From an uncultured Tenacibaculum sp. (GTDB taxonomy: Bacteria > Bacteroidota > Bacteroidia > Flavobacteriales > Flavobacteriaceae), in contig NZ_CANMAX010000001.1 of NCBI RefSeq assembly GCF_947495995.1, forward strand, positions 992,001 through 1,056,000: a stretch of 64,000 nt of DNA, given 5' to 3'. The notes beneath the pieces were generated by a model that did no database searches, was not told the DNA's origin, and saw nothing but the letters and a program-made list of their open reading frames with translations. The translations under genes were made by a program, and so were the position numbers. Below, piece after piece: positions 1-7,776 of this stretch (position 1 is its first letter; each line of letters starts with the position of its first letter).

Positions 1-629
1 TAAGAAACTATTTCTTGAATATTAAATTTTGTTACATAGGGCTTAGAAAGAATATAATCAATCTCTTCTATGGTTGATTTTTTATGTAACCAAACAGCTT
101 TAAAAATTTCAGGTATTTGTAAAGGCATTACATTATGTAAATTGTTTATTGAATCTAAAGATTCATCTGCGTCTGTATTTATCACGCTACAAGTAACAAA
201 ACCATCTTCCAAAACATTGTAAACACCTGCTAAATAAAAAGGTTTTTGCATGTCTTTTTCTATCAAGAAATTTGTAACACTATTATTGTTCAAATAGTAG
301 GCGTAAAATCCAGTTACAATTATTAAACATCTTCTTTTTTGCAATGCTTCATTATAAAGATTGTTATTTCTAAGTTCTTTTTTATGAACGTGCAACGTAT
401 TTTTTAACCGTTGAAATTTTTTCCAACTTCCTTCATAATTATGAGGTAAAATACCCCAAATCCCCTGTGTAATTAAATCTGGCTCTTCAACAGTTATTAT
501 AGATAATGATTGCTCTTTGTATCCTTCAATTTTAAGTCTTGGTTTGTAAAGTATCGGATATTTAAATGATGTGCCCAAAGTCTCAACCAAAGAAGATAAG
601 TTTGATGTATTAGATAAGCTATAAATCAT
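1..629 (-). CDS. SRAP (YedK/HMCES-like) family protein, catalytically degenerate, partial
   Basis: The gene starts at the ATG at 629-627 and runs off the left window edge; about 209 residues are visible. Family landmarks are readable in order: GIWGILP, an invariant-type Asn in KNTLHV, RRCLIIVTGFYAYY, KPFYLAGVY, CSVINTDAD and LHNVMPLQIP. These match the SRAP fold, whose active members trap abasic sites in single-stranded DNA through Cys2 with help from a Glu in GFYEW and a His before RMP. Here residue 2 is Ile (MIYS), the Glu is replaced by Ala (GFYAYY) and only the His survives. The protein probably keeps the fold but not the Cys2 crosslinking chemistry. Other functions cannot be read from the sequence. 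The family call is fairly safe; the loss of activity is inferred from the missing residues. Confidence 0.75.
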   Translation of the reverse strand, partial: MIYSLSNTSNLSSLVETLGTSFKYPILYKPRLKIEGYKEQSLSIITVEEPDLITQGIWGILPHNYEGSWKKFQRLKNTLHVHKKELRNNNLYNEALQKRRCLIIVTGFYAYYLNNNSVTNFLIEKDMQKPFYLAGVYNVLEDGFVTCSVINTDADESLDSINNLHNVMPLQIPEIFKAVWLHKKSTIEEIDYILSKPYVTKFNIQEIVS

Positions 630-639
630 TTAATACTTC

Positions 640-807
640 TTAAATAATAACACCCGAAATTATAACCATAGTTAACCCTATAATTAATAAACTTGTTAAA
701 ATGTAAAATCCAGATCTTGTTGCTTTATTATTCTGGAAAATATAGTTTTTACTTTTGTTTTTTGTGTTTTTTTTAAAGATTTTAAAATCTTCTTTACCTT
801 GTTTCAT
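640..807 (-). CDS. small membrane protein, 55 aa, unknown function
   Basis: An ATG at 807-805 opens a 55-codon frame ending in TAA at 640-642. The first 35 residues are very basic and polar (MKQGKEDFKIFKKN, then KNKSKNYIFQ). They are followed by one hydrophobic segment of about 20 residues (FYILTSLLIIGLTMVIISGV) reaching the C-terminus, so it looks like a tail-anchored or single-span inner-membrane protein. It lies just upstream of the SRAP gene on the same strand with a 10-base gap, so the two may be co-transcribed. I do not recognise a family. The charge and hydrophobicity pattern argues for a real gene, but no homology evidence was available. Confidence 0.5.
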   Translation of the reverse strand: MKQGKEDFKIFKKNTKNKSKNYIFQNNKATRSGFYILTSLLIIGLTMVIISGVII

Positions 808-1000
808 AATGTTATTAGTTTTGATTATGACACAAAATTACAGTGAATTAAAAGTGTTTTTTTGTTCATATGCTTTTAACATTGACTCATTTCCCTTAAG
901 TCTTTTGAGTTAAGATCAATTTTATATGAGCTAAGAAATGGTGAATAGTGATCCTAACTTTGCCGTAACAATTAGTATTAACCTTAAAAAACTAAATATT

Positions 1001-1165
1001 ATGTTACGATGGTCATTAACCTTTATAATTATTGCAATAATCGCTGGATTCTTAGGTTTTTCAGGAATAGCTGGAGCAGCAACAGGAATTGCTAAAGTCT
1101 TATTCTTAATTTTTATAATCTTATTTATTTTCTCTTTAGTAAGAGGGAATTCAAGACATGTGTAA
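1001..1165 (+). CDS. DUF1328 small membrane protein (YtjA family)
   Basis: This 54-residue protein begins [20 protein letters not shown] and continues with [15 protein letters not shown], a second hydrophobic stretch and a short basic tail. It matches the DUF1328/YtjA pattern closely: MxRW start, two transmembrane helices, a GxxGxAAGxAK hinge and about 53 residues. The frame stays open to an earlier ATG at 938, but the extra 21 residues are polar, unlike the family, and span a possible -7 box (TAACTTTG at 955-962). The ATG at 1001 is therefore preferred. YtjA-type proteins are small inner-membrane proteins of unknown role, often stress-induced. It precedes a mechanosensitive channel on the same strand by 94 bases. 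Confidence 0.85.
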   Translation: MLRWSLTFIIIAIIAGFLGFSGIAGAATGIAKVLFLIFIILFIFSLVRGNSRHV

Positions 1166-1259
1166 AGACTAACTCAGAGATATAAATTAGGTGAAAACAC
1201 ATATTTCAACCTAAAACTTTCATTACTACTCACTAAATCTTTACAAATACTAAACACAT

Positions 1260-2147
1260 ATGAACTTAAATAATACACTTGATACAGTTAAAACAGCTAT
1301 AGCAGATTACTGGAATGGGTTTTTAACGCATGTTCCAGGAGTTATTGTTGCTGTTTTAATTGTTATAGTGGGTTTCTTGTTGTCTAATTTTATATCATCA
1401 TTTTTTAAAAAGACGATTTCTGTACGAACAAAAGATCCATTAATAACTAATTTCTTAGGGAAAACAATAAAATACGGATTAATATTATTAACCATAATAT
1501 TTGCACTAAATACTGCAGGTTTAGGTCATATTGCAAGTGGATTTTTAACAGCAGCAGGAGCCTCGGCCGTAATTATAGGTTTTGCGTTTAAAGATATTGG
1601 TGAAAACTTTATTTCAGGTGTAATATTATCATTTAATAGACCTTTTAATGTAAATGATACAGTTCTAATTGGAGATATATTTGGAAAGGTAAAATCAATG
1701 GAATTTAGACATTCAAAACTTAAAACTTTTGATGGTAGAGATGTATATGTTCCTAACAGTGATATAATTAAAAAACCTGTTTTTAATTATACTGAAGATG
1801 GCTATTATCGTTCTGATTTTATTGTGGGTATCGACTATGATGATGATATCGATTTAGCAAAAGATGTTGTAATTAAAGCAGTAACAAATACTTCTGGAGT
1901 AATCGATACGAACAAGCATAAATGTTTTGTCACTGTAGATTCACTCGGAACCAGTACAGTTAATCTTAAGATTTTATTCTGGACAAAAACAATGGAGTAC
2001 AAAAGAGGAGCTTTAGAGGTGAAGAGTGATGTAGTAAAAAACGTTAAAAATGCGATAATTCAAAACGGTTTAAATATGCCTGCTGATATTACAGAGGTAA
2101 AACTTTATGGTTCTCAAAAAGACATTCCGATTTCTTTAAATAAATAA
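1260..2147 (+). CDS. MscS-family small-conductance mechanosensitive ion channel
   Basis: At 295 residues this is close to classical MscS. Hydrophobic segments lie near residues 25-45, 68-88 and 95-115. The third contains the Gly/Ala-rich pore helix (GFLTAAGASAVIIGFAFKD), followed by the family signature in ENFISGVILSFNRPF. The beta domain contains DTVLIGDIFGKVKSMEFRHSK and VYVPNSDI, as in MscS. Such channels sit in the inner membrane and open under membrane tension to release solutes after osmotic downshock. A rho-independent terminator follows at 2180-2212, so the gene probably ends its own transcript. The pairing with a YtjA-like protein upstream fits an envelope or osmotic stress context, which is inference. 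Confidence 0.93.
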   Translation: MNLNNTLDTVKTAIADYWNGFLTHVPGVIVAVLIVIVGFLLSNFISSFFKKTISVRTKDPLITNFLGKTIKYGLILLTIIFALNTAGLGHIASGFLTAAGASAVIIGFAFKDIGENFISGVILSFNRPFNVNDTVLIGDIFGKVKSMEFRHSKLKTFDGRDVYVPNSDIIKKPVFNYTEDGYYRSDFIVGIDYDDDIDLAKDVVIKAVTNTSGVIDTNKHKCFVTVDSLGTSTVNLKILFWTKTMEYKRGALEVKSDVVKNVKNAIIQNGLNMPADITEVKLYGSQKDIPISLNK

Positions 2148-2179
2148 GAATTAATTAACATACATTATAATAACCTTCA

Positions 2180-2212
2180 AACATCTTAAGATTTAGATTA
2201 AGATGTTTTTTT
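2180..2212 (+). terminator. rho-independent terminator after the MscS gene
   Basis: A perfect 10-bp stem (AACATCTTAA at 2180-2189 with TTAAGATGTT at 2198-2207) is followed by a T run. Its tail merges into TATTTTTG at 2212-2219, a candidate -7 box for the next gene. Confidence 0.85.
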
Positions 2213-2247
2213 ATTTTTGTCTGAAGTTAAGTAAGCCAATTATTAAA

Positions 2248-3165
2248 ATGAATTTGTTCAAAACCCTAAGTATATGCATGCTTTTACTCTTTTGTTTTTC
2301 CTGTAAAAAAGCAGTAGAAAAACAAGAGGTAAAAAAGGAAAATTTCACATACAAACCTCAAAAACCAGAAAATGGAATTTTAAAAGGAGTTGTAGAACTA
2401 GGAACATCAGGTTTTAATTATTTTATCGTTGAGATCGATTCCCTAAAAAACTGGGAGTTAAAAAAAGCATCTTACAATAAAAGCTTAATTGCTGAGGCAA
2501 TGACGAATGCAGATGAAATCGATCATAAGTTAAATTCATTTCTTTCAAAAATTAAAGATCTAGGAGTTACTGAAGAAAATATAAATTTTGTTGTTAGTTC
2601 TGGAGCAATGAAAGAAGAGGTTACTCAATTGATTATAGAAGAATTAAGAAAGAGAAATCATGTTGTTCAAGAAATTACACCTAAACAAGAAGCAGTTTAT
2701 GGGTTAAAAGCAATTCTACCAGAAGAGCTAAAAGGTCAAGCATTTGTAGCTGATATAGGTTCTGGAAACACAAAATTTTCTTTTATTGAAAACAACAAAG
2801 TTGTTGGAAAAGAAACACATGGAAGTAAATATCATCAAAAAGGAACAGAAGACGAAGATGTATATTCAGATGTAAAAAAAGTAGTAGCATCTGTTCCAGA
2901 GAAAAATAGAAAATATTGCTTTATTCTTGGTGGTGTTCCATTTGAATTAGCAAAAACTTTACGTAAAGAAAATGAACGTTATACAGTACTTTCATTAAAT
3001 AAAAAACAATTAACACAACTTGCCGAAGAAAAAGGTAAGAAAGTATTATCCGGACTTAATATTTTCTATGCTATTGCAGATGAAAGTAATTGTCAAAACT
3101 TTATTTTCGATTGGTCAACTAACTTTTCTATTGGATATTTATTAGCGCAAGAAAACGAAAATTAA
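2248..3165 (+). CDS. lipoprotein with Ppx/GppA-like actin-fold domain
   Basis: An ATG at 2248 gives a signal MNLFKTLSICMLLLFCFSCKK with a lipobox Cys near residue 19. The longer frame from 2203 begins inside the terminator hairpin and is rejected. The mature part starts with a phosphate-1-like strand (GVVELGTSGFNYFIVEID) and later has AFVADIGSGNTKFSFI, resembling the second ATP-phosphate loop of the ASKHA (Ppx/GppA, Hsp70, actin) fold. TPKQEAVYGLKA also resembles the exopolyphosphatase family. Ppx/GppA enzymes hydrolyse polyphosphate or pppGpp in the cytoplasm, so a lipid-anchored, exported relative of about 300 residues is unusual. The nucleotide it would bind outside the cytoplasm is unclear. 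The fold call is moderate and the function unknown. Confidence 0.6.
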   Translation: MNLFKTLSICMLLLFCFSCKKAVEKQEVKKENFTYKPQKPENGILKGVVELGTSGFNYFIVEIDSLKNWELKKASYNKSLIAEAMTNADEIDHKLNSFLSKIKDLGVTEENINFVVSSGAMKEEVTQLIIEELRKRNHVVQEITPKQEAVYGLKAILPEELKGQAFVADIGSGNTKFSFIENNKVVGKETHGSKYHQKGTEDEDVYSDVKKVVASVPEKNRKYCFILGGVPFELAKTLRKENERYTVLSLNKKQLTQLAEEKGKKVLSGLNIFYAIADESNCQNFIFDWSTNFSIGYLLAQENEN

Positions 3166-3214
3166 AATCCAATAAAATCATATTATCATAATATTTATTA
3201 AGTATTACAATATT

Positions 3215-3236
3215 ATTAACGAGTTAAATCGTTAAT
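3215..3236. promoter_or_regulatory. 22-bp palindrome upstream of the MBL hydrolase gene
   Basis: ATTAACGA (3215-3222), six bases, then TCGTTAAT (3229-3236): a perfect 8-bp inverted repeat. It ends just before a possible -7 box (CATCTTTG at 3243-3250) and 20 bases before the start codon, where a repressor site would lie. The binding protein is unknown. Confidence 0.45.
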
Positions 3237-3255
3237 TTTTCGCATCTTTGTTTTT

Positions 3256-4101
3256 ATGCGTATTTATCCTATTGAAACCGGTAATTTTAAATTAGACGGT
3301 GGAGCAATGTTTGGCGTTGTTCCAAAGTCAATTTGGCAAAGAACAAACCCAGCAGATGCAAATAATATGATCGACATGTCTATGCGATGTTTACTCATAG
3401 AAGATGGAGATCGATTAACGCTTATCGATACCGGTATAGGAAATAAACAATCCGACAAATTTTATGGCTATTACTATCTATTTGGAGATTTTTCTTTAGA
3501 TAAATCGTTAGCTGAATTAGGTTTTCACAGAGACGATATTACTGATGTGTTTTTAACACACTTACATTTCGATCATTGTGGTGGAGCAATTCAGTGGAAT
3601 AAAGATAGAACAGGCTTTGAACCAGCATTTAAAAATGCTAGGTTTTGGAGTAATAGTCGTCACTGGGATTGGGCAATCAATCCAAACCCAAGAGAAAAAG
3701 CCTCTTTCCTTTCAGAAAATATACTCCCAATAGAAGAAAGTGGTCAATTAAACTTTTTACATTTAAATGCTAAAGATTATGTAGGATTTGATGTGTTGTT
3801 TAAAGATGGTCATACAGAAAAGCAAATGCTTCCAAAAATTCAATACAAAGACAAAACCATTGTTTTTATGGCAGATTTATTACCCACTGCCGGTCATATT
3901 CCTTTACCATATGTAATGGGATACGATACTCGCCCTTTGTTAACGTTAAAAGAAAAAGAAGCATTTTTAAAAGAAGCTGCAGACAATGAATATGTACTTT
4001 TTTTAGAACATGATGCACATAACGAACTTATTACTGTAAAGCATACAGAAAAAGGTGTTCGATTAAAAGAAACTTACAAATTTAGAGAGATATTTAATTA
4101 A
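3256..4101 (+). CDS. MBL-fold metallo-hydrolase
   Basis: The 281-residue protein carries the metallo-beta-lactamase metal motif THLHFDHCGG near residues 96-105. Further candidate metal ligands are in MADLLPTAGHI, where the Asp is the likely bridging residue, and in LFLEHDAHNE near the C-terminus. The layout resembles the lactonase/AttM-like branch more than glyoxalase II. It is soluble, with no signal peptide, and probably cytosolic. The start codon lies 5 bases after the CATCTTTG box, so the mRNA may be leaderless. The stop codon overlaps an ATG of the protease gene (TAATG), implying translational coupling. The substrate cannot be read from sequence. Confidence 0.88.
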   Translation: MRIYPIETGNFKLDGGAMFGVVPKSIWQRTNPADANNMIDMSMRCLLIEDGDRLTLIDTGIGNKQSDKFYGYYYLFGDFSLDKSLAELGFHRDDITDVFLTHLHFDHCGGAIQWNKDRTGFEPAFKNARFWSNSRHWDWAINPNPREKASFLSENILPIEESGQLNFLHLNAKDYVGFDVLFKDGHTEKQMLPKIQYKDKTIVFMADLLPTAGHIPLPYVMGYDTRPLLTLKEKEAFLKEAADNEYVLFLEHDAHNELITVKHTEKGVRLKETYKFREIFN

Positions 4102-4109
4102 TGATAGAA

Positions 4110-5765
4110 ATGAAAACGAGAGTATACAAACCAATTTTATCTTCAATCGTTTTAGTGAGCTTAGCAAGTTGTAGTTCAACTGCTAACATTAAAAAGATAG
4201 CAATTCCATTAGGAGTTAATAATGAAGTTGTTATTTCTGAAAAGAAAGCAGCTTTAACAGATTCACAAAAAAAGAACTGGCAACATTTAGACTTAGCAAC
4301 AGACACAATTCCTGGAATGAGTGTTAATAAAGCTTACGATTTCTTAAAAGGAAAAAAAGGAGTAGAAGTTGTTGTTGGTGTTGTTGATAGTGGTACAGAT
4401 TTAAAACACGAAGATTTAAAAGATGTAGCTTGGGTAAATACTAAAGAAGTTGCAGGTAACGGTATCGATGATGATAAAAACGGATATGTTGATGATATCA
4501 ATGGTTGGAATTTCTTAGGAGATTCTTATGCTGAGCACTTAGAGTATGAGCGTATTTTAATGAATCCTTCTGTTGCAGATGCTGAAACTTTAGCTGAAGT
4601 AAGAGCTTTTCAAGAAGAAAAGATTACAGAAGCAAAAAACAACCAATTCCGTTATAATGGAATTTTAGCTCAAATTAAGTTTGCAAACGAAGCGTTAAAA
4701 AAACATTTGAATAAAGATGAATTTACTTTAAAAGAAGTAGAGGCAATCAAAACAGATGATAACGAGTTAAAAGAAGCTGTAGCAATGGGAAAACAAACTT
4801 ATGGTTTTGGTTTCTCTTCTCTTAATGAAGCTGAAAAGTATTTAGAAGGAGAGCTTAAAAAAGCTAAGAAAACTATTGATGGAGATAATCTTAAAAAAGA
4901 TTACCGTACCGTAGTTGGAGATAACGCATACGATATCAATGATAAACCAGGTTATGGAAATGGAAATACTGGCCATTCTGATAAAGATGAATCTCATGGT
5001 TCTCACGTTTCTGGTATTATTGCTGCAACTCGTAACAATGGTAAAGGAATGAATGGAGTTGCTACTAACGTAAAAGTATTAGCAGTAAGATCTGTTTCTA
5101 ACGGAGATGAGTATGATAAAGATGTTGCTTTAGGTATTCGTTACGCAGTAGATAACGGAGCTAAAGTAATTAATACAAGTTTTGGTAAAGCTTTTTCACC
5201 AAATAAAGAATGGGTTTACGATGCAATTAAGTATGCTGCACAAAAAGACGTACTTATCGTAAATGCTGCAGGAAATGATGGAAAAAATATTGATGTTGAA
5301 AAGACATTCCCTAACGATGCTCCAGATTTAGTAAATGAAATTTCTGACAATTTCTTAACTGTTGGTGCTATGAGTGCTAATTATAATGCAGATCTTCCAG
5401 CATCATTTTCAAACTACGGAAAATTAAACGTTGATGTTTTTGCTCCAGGTGTAAGTATTTACTCTACTTTCCCAGATAACAGATATCAAGCAATCAGTGG
5501 AACATCTATGGCTTCTCCATCTACAGCAGGAGTAGCGGCGTTAATTCGTTCTTACTATCCAGAATTATCTGCAAGTCAGGTGAAGAGAATTATCATGAAT
5601 TCTGGAACTAAAATTAACATGAAAGTTAATAAGCCAGGAACTGGTCGTAGATATGGAACAAATGCTGAGTTAGTTCCTTTCGAAGATCTATCAGTTTCAG
5701 GTAGAATTGTTAATGCTTACAATGCATTAAAAATGGCAGACCAAATTGTTAAAGCAAACAAATAA
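4110..5765 (+). CDS. S8 (subtilisin-like) serine protease, lipoprotein
   Basis: The second ATG (4110) gives a typical lipoprotein signal, MKTRVYKPILSSIVLVSLASC; the ATG at 4101, overlapping the previous stop, would add MIE. The catalytic triad is readable: Asp in GVVDSGTDLKHEDL (around residue 95), His in ESHGSHVSGI (around 298) and Ser in GTSMASPSTAGVAAL (around 468). The oxyanion Asn is in VNAAGNDGKN. About 170 residues of mostly helical, charged sequence are inserted between Asp and His, a common arrangement in Flavobacteria. The predicted product is a cell-envelope protease anchored by lipid. It shares a transcript with the upstream MBL hydrolase and ends at a strong terminator. Confidence 0.93.
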   Translation: MKTRVYKPILSSIVLVSLASCSSTANIKKIAIPLGVNNEVVISEKKAALTDSQKKNWQHLDLATDTIPGMSVNKAYDFLKGKKGVEVVVGVVDSGTDLKHEDLKDVAWVNTKEVAGNGIDDDKNGYVDDINGWNFLGDSYAEHLEYERILMNPSVADAETLAEVRAFQEEKITEAKNNQFRYNGILAQIKFANEALKKHLNKDEFTLKEVEAIKTDDNELKEAVAMGKQTYGFGFSSLNEAEKYLEGELKKAKKTIDGDNLKKDYRTVVGDNAYDINDKPGYGNGNTGHSDKDESHGSHVSGIIAATRNNGKGMNGVATNVKVLAVRSVSNGDEYDKDVALGIRYAVDNGAKVINTSFGKAFSPNKEWVYDAIKYAAQKDVLIVNAAGNDGKNIDVEKTFPNDAPDLVNEISDNFLTVGAMSANYNADLPASFSNYGKLNVDVFAPGVSIYSTFPDNRYQAISGTSMASPSTAGVAALIRSYYPELSASQVKRIIMNSGTKINMKVNKPGTGRRYGTNAELVPFEDLSVSGRIVNAYNALKMADQIVKANK

Positions 5766-5775
5766 ATTATAATCA

Positions 5776-5803
5776 AAGAGCATTTTTTTAATGCTCTTTT
5801 TTT
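5776..5803 (+). terminator. rho-independent terminator after the S8 protease gene
   Basis: AAGAGCATT (5776-5784) pairs perfectly with AATGCTCTT (5790-5798) across a T5 loop and is followed by a T run. Confidence 0.88.
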
Positions 5804-5817
5804 CTAAAATCTAAATA

Positions 5818-7677
5818 ATGAGAAAAATTATTTTTTCACTTTTATCTGTTGGATTGTTTTCATTCGGAAGTTTTGCTCAAAAAACTTCACATGCTCCAGT
5901 AGGATATTGGCAACAAAAAGCTGATTATACTATGGATATAGATATGGATGTGAATACAGCTCAATATAAAGGAAAGCAGAAATTAGTGTATACAAATAAC
6001 TCTCCAGATGAGTTAAATAAAGTATACTATCATTTATATTTCAATGCTTTTCAGCCGAATTCTCAAATGGATGCAAGATTACATACGATTATGGATCCAG
6101 ATGGAAGAATGGTAAATATCTCAGGAACTTCAGAAGAGAAAATTACAGAGAGTAGAATTAAAAAATTAAAGCCAAACGAAATAGGTTTTATAAAAGTAAA
6201 CTCATTACGTCAGAATGGTAAAAAAGTTTCTTACGAAGTTGTAGGAACAATTTTAGAAGTTACACTACACTCACCAATAAAATCAGGTAGAAAAGCAACT
6301 TTCGAAATGGAATTTGATGCTCAAGTTCCGTTACAAATTCGTAGATCAGGAAGAGATAGTAAAGAAGGTGTCGCTTTATCGATGACGCAATGGTACCCTA
6401 AAATGGCTGAATATGATTTTGAAGGATGGCATACACCTCCATACATTGCAAGAGAATTCCATGGTGTTTGGGGAAATTTTGATGTTACATTACATATCGA
6501 TAGAAATTATGTTGTGGGTGGAACAGGAGATTTATTAAATCCGCAAGAGGTTGGTCATGGTTACGAAACTAAAGGAAAGAAATTAAAATTACCAAAAGGT
6601 AATAAGCTTACTTGGAAGTTCTCAGGAAAGAATATTCATGATTTTACGTGGGCTGCTGATCCAGAATATAGGCACGATATTTATAAAATGGATAATGGTA
6701 TCGATTTACATTTCCTGTATAAAAAGACAATGGATCAAAAGTTTATTGATGGATGGAAAAAACTGCAACCTAAAACTGCTGAATTAATGAAGTATTTTAG
6801 TGAGCATATTGGTAAATATCCGTACAATCAGTATTCTGTAATTCAAGGAGGAGATGGTGGTATGGAGTATGCACAATGTACTTTAATTAGTGGTGAAAGA
6901 TCTTGGGGAAGCTTATTCGGCGTTACAGCTCACGAATTAGCGCACACTTGGTTTCAATTCCTTTTAGCAACAAACGAAAGTAAACATCCTTGGATGGATG
7001 AAGGTTTTACTACCTATATTTCAAATAAAGCAAGTAACGATATCTTAGGTCAAGACAGACCAAATCCAAATAGTGGTTCTTACAGAGGTTATGGATTTTT
7101 AGTAAAGTCAGGAGCAGAAGAGCCTTTATCTACACATGCAGATAGATACGATACAAACAGAGCTTATGGTATCGCAAGTTATAGTAAAGGAAGTATTTTC
7201 TTAAGTCAGCTAGAGTATATCATTGGTTCAGAAAATGTAGCAAAAACATTAAAAGAGTATTTTAATGCTTTTTCTTTTAAACATCCAACACCTAATGATT
7301 TTAAACGTATTGCTGAAAAAGTTTCTGGAATTCATTTAGACTGGTATTTAAATGAGTGGACACAAACAACTCATTTTATCGATTACGGAGTAAAGTTTGT
7401 TAAGGATAAAGCAATTACTTTAGAAAGAATTGGAGCAATGCCAATGCCAATTGATGTTGAAGTTGAATATGCCGATGGAACTAAAGAGTCTTTTAATATT
7501 CCTTTAGAAATGATGAGAGGAAATAAGACATCTTCAGCAACATTACTAAAAGACTGGGGATGGGCTTATCCAACATACACTTTTGAGGTTTCTAAAGACG
7601 TGAAAAGTGTAAAAATTGATAAAAGCGGATATATGGCAGACATAAATCCATTAAACAATACTTTTAGTGTAGAGTAA
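5818..7677 (+). CDS. M1 family zinc metallopeptidase (aminopeptidase-like), exported
   Basis: A cleavable signal peptide ends near SFGSFAQ. The 619-residue protein has an N-terminal beta domain, a substrate-binding GGMEYAQ motif (the M1 GxMEN equivalent) and the zinc site HELAHTW near residue 372. The third ligand lies in WMDEGFTTY near residue 394, and a helical C-terminal part follows with AYGIASYSKG, where the Tyr is the likely transition-state residue. M1 enzymes remove N-terminal residues from peptides. An exported, periplasmic or surface, role in peptide feeding is inferred from the signal. It stands alone between two terminators. Confidence 0.93.
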   Translation: MRKIIFSLLSVGLFSFGSFAQKTSHAPVGYWQQKADYTMDIDMDVNTAQYKGKQKLVYTNNSPDELNKVYYHLYFNAFQPNSQMDARLHTIMDPDGRMVNISGTSEEKITESRIKKLKPNEIGFIKVNSLRQNGKKVSYEVVGTILEVTLHSPIKSGRKATFEMEFDAQVPLQIRRSGRDSKEGVALSMTQWYPKMAEYDFEGWHTPPYIAREFHGVWGNFDVTLHIDRNYVVGGTGDLLNPQEVGHGYETKGKKLKLPKGNKLTWKFSGKNIHDFTWAADPEYRHDIYKMDNGIDLHFLYKKTMDQKFIDGWKKLQPKTAELMKYFSEHIGKYPYNQYSVIQGGDGGMEYAQCTLISGERSWGSLFGVTAHELAHTWFQFLLATNESKHPWMDEGFTTYISNKASNDILGQDRPNPNSGSYRGYGFLVKSGAEEPLSTHADRYDTNRAYGIASYSKGSIFLSQLEYIIGSENVAKTLKEYFNAFSFKHPTPNDFKRIAEKVSGIHLDWYLNEWTQTTHFIDYGVKFVKDKAITLERIGAMPMPIDVEVEYADGTKESFNIPLEMMRGNKTSSATLLKDWGWAYPTYTFEVSKDVKSVKIDKSGYMADINPLNNTFSVE

Positions 7678-7697
7678 TCGAATTATCTCACTAAAGT

Positions 7698-7737
7698 AAA
7701 AAGCAGCGAAAACGATTAGTTTTTCGCTGCTTTTTTT
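7698..7737 (+). terminator. rho-independent terminator after the M1 peptidase gene
   Basis: AAAAAGCAGCGAAAA (7698-7712) pairs with TTTTCGCTGCTTTTT (7721-7735). The stem is about 15 bp with a run of T. Confidence 0.92.
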
Positions 7738-7750
7738 CTATATAAATAAT

Positions 7751-7758
7751 TACTTTTG
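7751..7758 (+). promoter_or_regulatory. -7 promoter box (TACTTTTG) of glnS
   Basis: It matches the Bacteroidota housekeeping consensus TAnnTTTG and sits 18 bases before the glnS ATG, which helps fix that start. A convincing -33 TTG is not visible because the preceding terminator T-run occupies the region. Confidence 0.6.
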
Positions 7759-7776
7759 CTTCAAATATTATTGAAA

